Below are positions 11,095 through 19,434 of a DNA stretch of 64,000 nucleotides, in pieces. The stretch's first letter is position 1; each line of letters starts with the position of its first letter. Made by a program: the position numbers and the translations under genes. Where the stretch lies: the NCBI RefSeq assembly GCF_011516885.1, contig NZ_WOTD01000002.1, positions 101,743 through 165,742 on the forward strand, read 5' to 3'. The DNA comes from Acetobacter lambici (GTDB lineage Bacteria; Pseudomonadota; Alphaproteobacteria; Acetobacterales; Acetobacteraceae). The notes beneath the pieces are model-generated. The model searched no databases, had not been told where the DNA came from, and saw nothing but the letters and a program-made list of their open reading frames with translations.

Positions 11095-12344
11095 GCACGC
11101 AGACTCCAACAGTTCACGCCGTGCCGCAACTGGACGTGCATGCCATTCGCCAGCAGTTCCCTATTCTGGGGGAAAAGGTGCATGATCGCCCGCTGGTTTT
11201 TCTCGACAGTGCGGCTTCGGCCCAGAAGCCCAATGCCGTGATCGACTGCATGGCCAACACCATGCGGCACCAGTATGCCAACATTCACCGTGGCCTGCAC
11301 TGGATGAGCGAACGCACGACCGAAGCATATGAAGGTGTGCGTGATCTGGTGGCCGACTTCCTCAACGCGCCCTCGCGCGAGGAAATCGTGTTTACCCGCA
11401 ACAGTACGGAGGCCATCAATCTGGTGGCCCATTCCTTTGGCGCGCTGCTCAAACCCGGTCAGGCGGTCCTGATCTCGCAAATGGAGCACCATGCCAACCT
11501 TGTGCCGTGGCAGATGCTGCGCGATTGGGCTGGCATTGACCTACGCGTAGCCCCGATTACCGATGACGGTGATCTGGACATAGAGGCCTACAAGGCCCTG
11601 CTGGCCGACGGCAAGGTTGCTCTTGTGGCTATCACGCATATGTCCAACGTGCTGGGTACCATAACCCCGGCAAAGCAGATTGCGGATATGGCGCATGCCG
11701 CCGGGGCGCAGGTGCTGTTTGATGGTAGCCAGTCCGTCGTCCACCACAAAACGGATGTGCAGGCGCTGGGGGCGGATTTTTATACCTTTACCGGCCACAA
11801 GCTGTACGGCCCAACGGGTATTGGTGTGCTGTGGGGCCGCCGCGACCTGCTGGAGCAGATGCCTCCCTTCCTTGGGGGGGGGGACATGATCTCCACCGTT
11901 ACTTTTGAGCACTCCACATGGGCCAATATTCCTCACAAGTTTGAGGCGGGAACACCCGCCATTGTGGAAACCATAGGTCTGGGTGCGGCCATAGAGTGGG
12001 TGAACAAAATCGGGTTTGACGGCATAGCAGCGCACGAGGCGGATTTGACTACCCATGCGCTGCAACGCCTTGCCACGGTGCCCGGCCTGAACATTGTTGG
12101 TCATCCACGTGTGCGTGGTGGTGTGGTGTCGTTTACCATGGCTGATGTGCACCCGCATGATATTGCAACACTGCTTGACCGTAACGGGATTGCCATACGT
12201 GCGGGGCACCATTGTGCCGAGCCCCTTATGCGCCGCCTTGGCCTGAGTGCGACCGCCCGCGCCAGCTTTGGTATTTACACCCAGAAGGAAGAGATTGATG
12301 TGCTGGCGGATACGCTGGTGCGGATACGGGACTTTTTTGTGTGA
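11091..12344 (+). CDS. sufS: cysteine desulfurase SufS
   Basis: SufS is a PLP-dependent group II desulfurase that releases sulfur from cysteine as a protein-bound persulfide. The 417-residue protein has the substrate-binding FLDSAASAQKP block, the PLP lysine in TGHKLYGPTG, and the persulfide cysteine in RAGHHCAEP. It overlaps both neighbours by 4 bases. No sufE is present; the next gene, sufU, probably serves as the sulfur-accepting partner, as in organisms with SufS-SufU pairs. Confidence 0.96.
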   Translation: MSTQTPTVHAVPQLDVHAIRQQFPILGEKVHDRPLVFLDSAASAQKPNAVIDCMANTMRHQYANIHRGLHWMSERTTEAYEGVRDLVADFLNAPSREEIVFTRNSTEAINLVAHSFGALLKPGQAVLISQMEHHANLVPWQMLRDWAGIDLRVAPITDDGDLDIEAYKALLADGKVALVAITHMSNVLGTITPAKQIADMAHAAGAQVLFDGSQSVVHHKTDVQALGADFYTFTGHKLYGPTGIGVLWGRRDLLEQMPPFLGGGDMISTVTFEHSTWANIPHKFEAGTPAIVETIGLGAAIEWVNKIGFDGIAAHEADLTTHALQRLATVPGLNIVGHPRVRGGVVSFTMADVHPHDIATLLDRNGIAIRAGHHCAEPLMRRLGLSATARASFGIYTQKEEIDVLADTLVRIRDFFV

Positions 12345-12799
12345 ACACCTCCACCACAGAGCGTGATGCCCTATACGACAGGCTGATAGTGGAGCGCGCC
12401 CGCGCACCGCTTTATGCCGGTCGGTTTGAAGAGGCAGATGCGCGCGGCGATGGCCGCAACCCACTCTGTGGGGACAAAACACATCTGGATATTGTGCTGA
12501 ACGGGCACCATATCCAAGATATCAAGCACCAGACCCGTGGGTGCGCCATATGTACTGCTGCTGCGGACCTTATGGCTGAGCATATACGGGGTGGGAGCGT
12601 TGCACAGGCGCTGGAACTTTCCGGTCGGTTCAGGGCGATGCTGGTAGAGCCACCACCATCTGTGGTGGTGGACGACCAGTCTGCCTCTTTGGGCACGCTG
12701 GAGGTTTTTGCTCCACTACGGTCCCATAAAGCACGAATACGCTGCGCAGAACTGCCTTGGATTGCGCTGAAGGAGGCTTTTTCTCATGTCGATGGTTGA
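12341..12799 (+). CDS. sufU: SufU-type sulfur-transfer / scaffold protein
   Basis: This 152-residue protein of the IscU-like superfamily has the three SufU cysteine sites: NPLCGD, GCAICTAA and IRCAELPW near the C-terminus. SufU proteins bind zinc and accept sulfur from SufS through Cys-ligand exchange. It starts at a GTG overlapping the sufS stop and overlaps sufT by 14 bases. The extra Cys in GCAIC is common in proteobacterial members. Assignment as sulfur-transfer partner rather than scaffold is inferred from the absence of sufE. Confidence 0.9.
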   Translation: MNTSTTERDALYDRLIVERARAPLYAGRFEEADARGDGRNPLCGDKTHLDIVLNGHHIQDIKHQTRGCAICTAAADLMAEHIRGGSVAQALELSGRFRAMLVEPPPSVVVDDQSASLGTLEVFAPLRSHKARIRCAELPWIALKEAFSHVDG

Positions 12800-13286
12800 A
12801 GAAGGCGTTCAGGCGCAAACACACGCAGCAATTCCGCCGCAGGGTGATACGCCAGCTGAGGCTGTTCTGCACGCGGAGCACGATCAGGGCGAAGACCCCA
12901 CCGCCAAGGTGGAGGGCTGGACCCCCGATGGTGATGACGCCACCCAGAGCAGCACGCCTGAAGCGGCAGGCAAGGTTGCTGGCCCCGCATCCGAAGATGC
13001 GGTCATAGAGGCCATAGCAACCGTGCATGACCCGGAAATTCCGGTCAATATTTACGAACTGGGGCTGATCTACGCCATTGACCTGTATGATGACGGGCGT
13101 GTGCGGATTGAAATGACCCTGACCGCTCCCAACTGCCCCAGTGCGCAGGAGCTGCCCATTCAGGTCAAGGACGCGGTGGAGAAAGTCCCCGGCGTTCAGT
13201 CGGCCGAAGTGGAAGTTGTATGGGACCCGCCATGGGACATGTCGCGCATGAGCGACGAGGCCCGGCTGGCCCTGAATATGTTCTGA
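12786..13286 (+). CDS. sufT: SufT / MIP18-family (DUF59) Fe-S assembly protein
   Basis: DUF59 proteins help maturation of Fe-S proteins; SufT is the version found in suf operons. The domain occupies about residues 73-166 with the signature HDPEIPVNIYELGLIY, the TLTAPNCP motif containing the conserved Cys, and VVWDPPWD near the end. Residues 1-72 are an acidic, Ala/Gln/Glu-rich low-complexity extension not needed for the core fold. It starts 14 bases inside sufU. Confidence 0.9.
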   Translation: MSMVEEGVQAQTHAAIPPQGDTPAEAVLHAEHDQGEDPTAKVEGWTPDGDDATQSSTPEAAGKVAGPASEDAVIEAIATVHDPEIPVNIYELGLIYAIDLYDDGRVRIEMTLTAPNCPSAQELPIQVKDAVEKVPGVQSAEVEVVWDPPWDMSRMSDEARLALNMF

Positions 13287-13304
13287 CGGAAAGGATGGAG
13301 TGAC

Positions 13305-13673
13305 ATGTCACAAACCGCGACCATTTCATCGACCAAAAGGGAACTGCCCCCGCTCATGCGGCTGACAGATGCAGCGGCCACACGCCTGCGCCACCTGTAC
13401 GCTACGGCGCATGCGGGTGAGTTGCTGCGCATTGCCGTTTCCACCAAAGGCTGCTCAGGCAAAGCTTACGATATGGAATTTGTGGCCCAAAGCGGGGAGG
13501 GGGACGAGATCGTTAAAGACCACGGTCTGACCCTTCTGGTAGACCGCAAGGCCACACTCTTCCTGATCGGCACGGAAATGGATTACCGGGAAACCGATCT
13601 GGAAGAGGGGTTTGTGTTCATCAACCCCAATGAGAAAGGGCGTTGCGGCTGCGGCGAGAGCTTTCACGTTTAA
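13305..13673 (+). CDS. sufA: A-type Fe-S carrier protein (SufA/IscA family)
   Basis: A-type carriers move assembled clusters to target proteins. The 122-residue product has the three conserved cysteines: STKGCSGKAY, and the C-terminal pair in GRCGCGESF. It is the last gene of the operon, 18 bases after sufT. The N-terminal 20 residues are an extra tail. Its last 53 bases are overlapped, antisense, by the end of the convergent RNA methyltransferase gene. Confidence 0.93.
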   Translation: MSQTATISSTKRELPPLMRLTDAAATRLRHLYATAHAGELLRIAVSTKGCSGKAYDMEFVAQSGEGDEIVKDHGLTLLVDRKATLFLIGTEMDYRETDLEEGFVFINPNEKGRCGCGESFHV

Positions 13674-14922
13674 AGCGGCATACGGCCTCGGTTTCAGGTG
13701 ACCATAAAAACTGGTCAATGACCGAGACCGTCTCCAGCTTGTAACCAGCCGCTGCCAGCAGGCTTGTGTCGTTGCTCAGGGCTGCGGGGTTGCAACTGAC
13801 GTAAATAACATAGTCCGGCTTGCCCAGAGCGATCTGGCGCATTTGCAGCTTTGCTCCCGCATGGGGCGGGTCCAGCACAACCACCTCTGCCTTGCCAAGG
13901 TCCTTGCCCATAACGGGCTGGCGGTTCAGGTCGCGGCAGATGGGGGTAATACGGGATTTTCCCACGCTCTTCAGCGCGGCCAGAGCGGGCTCATACCCCT
14001 CGTAAGCCTGTACCTGGCAGCGTTCGCCCAGTGGCAGGCTGAGTGTGCCACATCCAGCATACAGCTCAATCAGGTTGGCCCGTTTGCCAAGGCGTGCGGG
14101 CAGGGCGTCCAGCACGGCCTGCTGAATGGCGGATTCGCTTTGGGCTGTTGCCTGTAAAAACGCGCCGGGTGGGGGGGTAAGCTGGTGCCCTGCAATGGTC
14201 TGATAAACGGGGGCACGCTGCACGGCGGTTTCGGACGGTCCGGTCGCTTTCAGGCGCTGCCAGCTTATGCGTGGAATATCCAGTTCTTCAGCCAGAGCGG
14301 TCAGGCGTTGCCGGTCTGTGGCGATCAGGGGGGAATCGGTGCTGAGCAGAATATCCAGCCCCGAATCCAAAAGGTTAATGTGCAGATCGGCAGCCTTATG
14401 CACGGCATTCAGGCTGCGTATTGTGGCCCGCAATGCTGGCAGGCTGGCCACAATAGCCGGGTGCAGCACTGCGCAGCTCGTCATGTCCGTTACGTCATGG
14501 CTGCCCTTGGCATGCAGGCCGATAACAATGCCCTGCTCCGTCCGGCGTACAGCCAGATCAGCCCGGCGGCGGCTGTTTGGTGGAACCTGAAAGCTGGTGA
14601 TATCGGCTGGCACGTCAAACCCGGCTTTTTCCAGCGCATGGCTTACAAGACCGGTTTTCCATGCCAGCAGGGCAGGCATATCCATATACTGCAACGTACA
14701 GCCGCCGCAGCGGTCAAATAACGGGCATGGCGGAGTTGTTCTGTGGGGTGATGGGGCCAGAATATCAACTAGCTGGCCACGCCCATTGGGTTGCAGGCGG
14801 ATGTTAACCTGTTCACCGGGGAGTGTGTCTGCAACAAAGACGGTGTGCCCGTCAGGCAGGCGCGCCGCACCATCTCCCTGAGTTGCAAGATGGGAGATGG
14901 TGACTTCCAGTATGTCAGACAC
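13621..14922 (-). CDS. class I SAM-dependent RNA methyltransferase (RlmD/TrmA family)
   Basis: This 433-residue protein belongs to the family that methylates uracil C5 in rRNA or tRNA. An N-terminal TRAM-like domain (about 1-60) is followed by the [4Fe-4S] cysteine motif PCPLFDRCGGC, the SAM-binding ELYAGCGTLSLPLG, the DPPHAG motif, and the catalytic-nucleophile region YVSCNPA. A GTG start with AAGGAAAA upstream is well supported. It follows the helicase by 14 bases and is probably co-transcribed with it, which fits a role in rRNA modification. Its last 53 bases run antisense into sufA, so the C-terminal tail after ETEAVCRF is probably not conserved. The exact target uridine cannot be told from sequence. 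Confidence 0.9.
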   Translation of the reverse strand: MSDILEVTISHLATQGDGAARLPDGHTVFVADTLPGEQVNIRLQPNGRGQLVDILAPSPHRTTPPCPLFDRCGGCTLQYMDMPALLAWKTGLVSHALEKAGFDVPADITSFQVPPNSRRRADLAVRRTEQGIVIGLHAKGSHDVTDMTSCAVLHPAIVASLPALRATIRSLNAVHKAADLHINLLDSGLDILLSTDSPLIATDRQRLTALAEELDIPRISWQRLKATGPSETAVQRAPVYQTIAGHQLTPPPGAFLQATAQSESAIQQAVLDALPARLGKRANLIELYAGCGTLSLPLGERCQVQAYEGYEPALAALKSVGKSRITPICRDLNRQPVMGKDLGKAEVVVLDPPHAGAKLQMRQIALGKPDYVIYVSCNPAALSNDTSLLAAAGYKLETVSVIDQFLWSPETEAVCRFKRESSRRSRNALSHWG

Positions 14923-14936
14923 AAATTTTCCTTAGG

Positions 14937-16994
14937 TCAGGATGCTACGTCGGAGACGTGGGCTGCGTCCTGCGCTGTTTCTGTATTTTCAAGCGTTCCC
15001 GGTGTAGCCGGGCGCGAGGAATTCCGGCGAGGCAGGAGCATGAAGGCGGGCGTCTGATCGCCAAAGCCTGAAAATTCGCCAGCGGGTGCGGGCGGAATTT
15101 CGTCACGCTGGTTGCGCCCACCTTTATGGGGCTGGGCCTTAGGTGCGGGCTGGGTAGCCGGAACAGGACGCTGGGCTTCGCGCTCGCGGGCTGGTTCACG
15201 CTCACGCGTGGCCTCGCGTTCCCGCGCGGGTTCGCGTGTGCGCGCAGGCTCACGTTCACGCTGGGGAGCGGGCTTATCCTTACGGTTCTGTCCGCCTCGG
15301 GCCTGACTGCCACCGCGTGGGCGTTTTTCTTCAGACCATTCCAGTTGCTGCACACCCTCCACGGACAAGCGCGGAATGGGGTTGCCCGTCAGTTGCTCAA
15401 TAGCTTCGGCCAGTGTTTTGTCATACGAGGTGGCTATGCTGAAGGCATGGCCCTCACGCCCGGCACGGCCCGTACGACCGATGCGATGGACGTAGTCCTC
15501 CGCATGGAACGGCAGGTCGAAGTTGAACACATGCGACAGACCGCCAATATCAATGCCTCGGGCTGCCACATCCGAGCAGACCAGCACCTTGAGTTCGCCA
15601 TTCTTGAATTTTTCCAAAGTGGAAAAACGAACGGACTGCGGCAGGTCTCCGTGCAGTGCACCAACGGAAAAACCATGCTTGGTCAGGGACTTGTTCAGAA
15701 CATCCACGTCGCGCTTGCGATTGCAAAAGACAATGGCATTCTGGAGTTCGGGGTCTCTGAGTAGCAGGCGCAGTGTTTCGCGCTTGCTGAACTCATCCAC
15801 AATAACCAGCCCGGTTGTAATGGTCGAAGCGACCGAAGACTGACGCGTAACCGTGATTTCCTTGGGGGAATGCAGGAACGCATCGGCCAGTTTGCGAATG
15901 GGCGGAGCCATGGTGGCCGAGAAGAACAGCGTCTGCCGGGAAGGGGGGAGCAGGCTGACAATTTTTTCAATGTCAGGAATGAACCCCATGTCCAGCATCC
16001 GGTCGGCTTCACCAATGACCAGAATTTTGGTGTGGTTCAGCAGCAGGCCACCGCGTTCGAACAGGTCCAGCAGGCGGCCCGGCGTTGCAATCAGAACATC
16101 CACGCCACGGTTCAGCACTTCCTTCTGGTCGGCCATGCTCTCGCCACCAATCAGCAGGGCGTGGTTGAGCTTGAGGTGTTTGCCATATTGCACAAAGTTT
16201 TCAGCGACCTGCAGAGCCAGTTCACGCGTGGGCTCCAGAATGAGCGAGCGTGGCATACGGGCCCGTGCGCGGGAGTCGCTCAGAATTTCGAGCATGGGCA
16301 GGGTAAAGGATGCAGTTTTACCTGTACCCGTCTGGGCAACGCCCAGCACATCGCGCGCCATGAGCACGGCTGGAATGGCCTGCGCCTGAATGGGGGTGGG
16401 GTGCTTGTACCCCATTTCCTCAATGGCCTGCAGAATGGGTTTGGAGAGCTCGAGGTCCGCAAAAGTTATGGTGGGCTCTTCTTCCACACTATCCACTGCG
16501 GGGGGGCTGGCAGGCTCAGCCGGGGGGGGGGCGACTGGCGCAGGCGCTGCCGTAATGTCCAGTTCCACGGCAACAGGGGCTTCAGCCTGTGTTGCCGGTG
16601 TGGCCTTGGTTGCCGCATCTGCTTTTGTGCGCCGCCTTGCCGGGGCGCGTGCTTTTTTGGGCGCTGCTTTGGGTGCGGCCTCTTCGGCTACGGTGTCGTC
16701 CGTAGTCGCTTCCGCTACAGGCTCGGCAGCCGATTCGGCTTTGGGAGCGCTACGGCGGCGCGGGGCGCGCTTTTTGGGAGCAGGCGTGTCCTCGGCGGGG
16801 GCATCGGCACTGGCTGAGGGTGCGGTATTTTCCACCTCGGCGTCCTGTGCATCCAATGCGGTTGAACTGGCGGAAACCGCCACCTTTTTCCGGCTGCGAG
16901 TTGTCGTCTTGCGGGGGCGGGCGGTTGTTTTGGCTGTCAATATGCTCTCGGAACTAGGTCTGTCGTTGCTCAGCTTACTGGTGGCTTTGTTCAT
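14937..16994 (-). CDS. DEAD-box RNA helicase (RhlE-like) with a GEAD motif II
   Basis: The helicase core spans about residues 175-535 of 685. The Q motif (HPTPIQAQAIP), motif I AQTGTGKT, Ia PTRELA, Ib TPGR, III SAT, IV IVFCNRK, V ARGIDI and VI HRIGRTGRAG are all normal. Motif II reads GEAD (residues 328-331; codon at 16011-16013 is GGT), where family members have DEAD. The first Asp normally binds the Mg-ATP. A ~170-residue Ala/Pro/Lys-rich N-terminal extension and an Arg/Glu-rich C-terminal tail with repeated REREPA-like units probably bind RNA. I start at ATG 16994; a GTG at 17042 would add 16 residues, and neither has a clear Shine-Dalgarno. It probably acts in ribosome assembly or RNA turnover; if motif II is genuinely altered, ATPase activity may be reduced. 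Confidence 0.9.
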   Translation of the reverse strand: MNKATSKLSNDRPSSESILTAKTTARPRKTTTRSRKKVAVSASSTALDAQDAEVENTAPSASADAPAEDTPAPKKRAPRRRSAPKAESAAEPVAEATTDDTVAEEAAPKAAPKKARAPARRRTKADAATKATPATQAEAPVAVELDITAAPAPVAPPPAEPASPPAVDSVEEEPTITFADLELSKPILQAIEEMGYKHPTPIQAQAIPAVLMARDVLGVAQTGTGKTASFTLPMLEILSDSRARARMPRSLILEPTRELALQVAENFVQYGKHLKLNHALLIGGESMADQKEVLNRGVDVLIATPGRLLDLFERGGLLLNHTKILVIGEADRMLDMGFIPDIEKIVSLLPPSRQTLFFSATMAPPIRKLADAFLHSPKEITVTRQSSVASTITTGLVIVDEFSKRETLRLLLRDPELQNAIVFCNRKRDVDVLNKSLTKHGFSVGALHGDLPQSVRFSTLEKFKNGELKVLVCSDVAARGIDIGGLSHVFNFDLPFHAEDYVHRIGRTGRAGREGHAFSIATSYDKTLAEAIEQLTGNPIPRLSVEGVQQLEWSEEKRPRGGSQARGGQNRKDKPAPQREREPARTREPAREREATREREPAREREAQRPVPATQPAPKAQPHKGGRNQRDEIPPAPAGEFSGFGDQTPAFMLLPRRNSSRPATPGTLENTETAQDAAHVSDVAS

Positions 16995-17110
16995 GTCCGG
17001 CAAAGACCGTTTGCCAGTTGTTCCATGGAATTTCAAAGCCACTCAGGCGCTAGTCCCGATAAAGGTCTTTCTGCTTAAAATCAAGTTTTTGGCAGGAATA
17101 CTTGCTTTCT

Positions 17111-17566
17111 TCACATAAAAGGATGGCCAAGGCAGGCCGAGAGGACCGCAAGGATTCCCAGTGCCACAATGACCAGCACCTGTTTACGCACCGAGTCGAA
17201 GCCTGATGCCTGTGGGCGGATGGCCCGGCGGAGCTTCTGATAGGTGCCCATGTACATCCGCACGAACAGCACGGCCATGATCAGGCCCAGCAACTGCATG
17301 GCGTTGGTTGTCCATGGTGCGTTGGCAAACCCGCCTTCGTGCAGAACAAGCAGCCAGCCCGTAATCAGCGCTGTGGGAATGGCGTGGGTCAGCCCCTTGA
17401 AAAAACGGGCCATGGTTTGCAGGTGCACGGAGTTGCGCTGAGTCTGGTCCAGAAGGTTCAGGCTTGGGCGCAGCACAACGGCCGCATAAGCGCCACCACC
17501 AACCCACATGATGATGCTGATGAGATGGAGGGCAAGAACGAGGCTCCAGAGAATGGAATGTGGCAT
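17111..17566 (-). CDS. small membrane protein, CopD-like
   Basis: The 151-residue protein has four hydrophobic segments (about residues 5-28, 52-75, 84-105 and 128-148). It contains HLISIIMWVGG near the start and conserved His and Arg residues typical of the CopD / DUF2269-like group of small membrane proteins. The ATG at 17566 has GGAG six bases upstream; a longer reading frame adds only six residues. Function is unknown; some relatives take part in copper handling, but nothing nearby supports that. Confidence 0.75.
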   Translation of the reverse strand: MPHSILWSLVLALHLISIIMWVGGGAYAAVVLRPSLNLLDQTQRNSVHLQTMARFFKGLTHAIPTALITGWLLVLHEGGFANAPWTTNAMQLLGLIMAVLFVRMYMGTYQKLRRAIRPQASGFDSVRKQVLVIVALGILAVLSACLGHPFM

Positions 17567-17729
17567 GGTGTCTCCGCTTGGCACGGTTGGGGGCAGGGAT
17601 GGGCACTGAGTCTGTGTTGCAAAGCGTCATGCCCGGTGCGTATCTGCCTGCCTGATTGCCAAGGGGACGAGGCAGGTGCAAGGGGCTATTGTGCCTGACG
17701 TCATTCACACTCTCAGCGCGGAGCCCTGC

Positions 17730-19217
17730 ATGCAACCCGGTCATCCATCATTCCTCAGTCTTTATACACCCACGCAAATGGGCGAGGTGGATAGGCTGAG
17801 TGCGGCCCATGTGCCTGTTGCTGTTCTTATGGAAAATGCTGGTCGGGCCGTTGCGCGGGCGATCTGCCGCTATGAACAGCCTGTGCGAGTGCTTGTATTG
17901 TGCGGTCCGGGTAATAACGGGGGAGACGGGTACGTAACAGCCCGGCATCTGACTGCCATGGGGTGGCCGGTTGCGGTGGCCGAACTGGTGCCCCCCAAGG
18001 TGGATACGGATGCAGGGCGTGCCAGTGCTGCCTATACGGGGCCGCGTGTTCCGTTTGCTCCGGCAGAGGCCGCGCGGGCCGACCTGGTGGTCGATGCCGT
18101 ATTTGGCGCGGGGCTAAGTCGTGATGTGGGGGGGCTGGTAGCGGAAACGTTAAGTGCCGCCCGCCGGATTGTGGCGGTGGACATACCATCGGGGCTGGAT
18201 GGCGCAACCGGGCAGGTGCGTGGTTACGCGCCGCAGGCTGCCATGACCGTCACATTCTGTCGGTTCAAGCCTGGGCATCTGCTATACCCGGCCCTTGGTC
18301 TGCTGGGGCGTCTGGTGTTGGCGGATATTGGTGTGCCCGACTCTGTGCTGGCTGCCGTGCCCGCTACCACCTGGCATAACGAGCCGGGATTATGGGCGCT
18401 GCCCGTTCTGGGCAATCAGAGCAATAAATATACGCGTGGTGTGGTCAGTATCTGCGCGGGGCAGTCCATGCCTGGCGCTACCCGGTTATGCGCGTCTGGC
18501 GCGCGTGCCGTGGGGGCGGGGCTTGTGCGTGTGGCTGCCGGAGCCGCAGCGCCTGCTTACAGGTTGGGGCAGCCCGGCCTTATTGTGGATGATGCCCCGC
18601 TGGCAAAGCTGCTGGAGGACCAGCGCAGGCATGTGTGGGTCTGTGGGCCGGGGCTGAGTGAGGCGGAGGTGGGGGATGTCCTGCCCAAGCTGCTGGACTC
18701 GGGGCGGACCGTGCTGGCCGATGCTGGAGCACTGACTGCCTGTACCGGTCAGCCGGACAGATTGCGCGGGGTTTCGGTCATTACGCCCCATACAGGCGAG
18801 TTCGCGCGTGTGTTCGGGGCTGTGGGTGCCAACCCGCCTGAACATGTGCGGCAGGCGGCCCGGCAGATTAATGCCGTGGTTGTGCTCAAGGGCGCATCTA
18901 CCATGATTGCAGCGCCTGACGGGCGGTTGGCGATCAATACGCATGCCACGGCAGCGTTGGGTACTGCCGGGTCGGGGGATACGCTTTCGGGCGTGATTGC
19001 AGCCCTGCTGGCGGCCGGTATGCCTGCGTGGCAGGCCGCCTGCGCGGGTGTCTGGTTGCATGGGGAGGCCGGGTTGCAGGCCGGTCCGTGGCCTGTGGCG
19101 GAGGATCTGGATCGCTATCTGGGACTGGCCCGCCAGAAGGCCGAACAGGCGCAGGGTGCGCAGGGTGTTGCGCAAAATCCGTTTCGGTGTCTTGCCGTGC
19201 CCCGCACTTTGAGCTAA
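17730..19217 (+). CDS. nnr: bifunctional NAD(P)H-hydrate epimerase / ADP-dependent dehydratase
   Basis: This enzyme repairs damaged NADHX and NADPHX. The N-terminal YjeF-N domain (about 1-215) carries CGPGNNGGDGYV and IPSGLDG; it epimerises the hydrates. The C-terminal ribokinase-like domain (about 225-490) has TPHTGEF and the GTAGSGD motif for ATP/ADP-dependent dehydration. Total length of 495 residues is normal for the fused form. I choose ATG 17730, with GGAG upstream; a more distal GTG at 17676 would add 18 residues. It is followed by tRNA-Leu and lies divergent from the CopD-like gene. Confidence 0.93.
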   Translation: MQPGHPSFLSLYTPTQMGEVDRLSAAHVPVAVLMENAGRAVARAICRYEQPVRVLVLCGPGNNGGDGYVTARHLTAMGWPVAVAELVPPKVDTDAGRASAAYTGPRVPFAPAEAARADLVVDAVFGAGLSRDVGGLVAETLSAARRIVAVDIPSGLDGATGQVRGYAPQAAMTVTFCRFKPGHLLYPALGLLGRLVLADIGVPDSVLAAVPATTWHNEPGLWALPVLGNQSNKYTRGVVSICAGQSMPGATRLCASGARAVGAGLVRVAAGAAAPAYRLGQPGLIVDDAPLAKLLEDQRRHVWVCGPGLSEAEVGDVLPKLLDSGRTVLADAGALTACTGQPDRLRGVSVITPHTGEFARVFGAVGANPPEHVRQAARQINAVVVLKGASTMIAAPDGRLAINTHATAALGTAGSGDTLSGVIAALLAAGMPAWQAACAGVWLHGEAGLQAGPWPVAEDLDRYLGLARQKAEQAQGAQGVAQNPFRCLAVPRTLS

Positions 19218-19254
19218 GTCCACGCATCTTGCCGACGGCGAGTATTGAGTGTGC

Positions 19255-19339
<85 letters not shown>

Positions 19340-19434
19340 ATAAATTTTCATGCTCCCGTCCGCAGTCCGCCGCCGCCTTTTGGCGTTATTGCAGCGGGTG
19401 ACTGATTTTTTGTACCGAGAGGAAGGCCTGGCCG

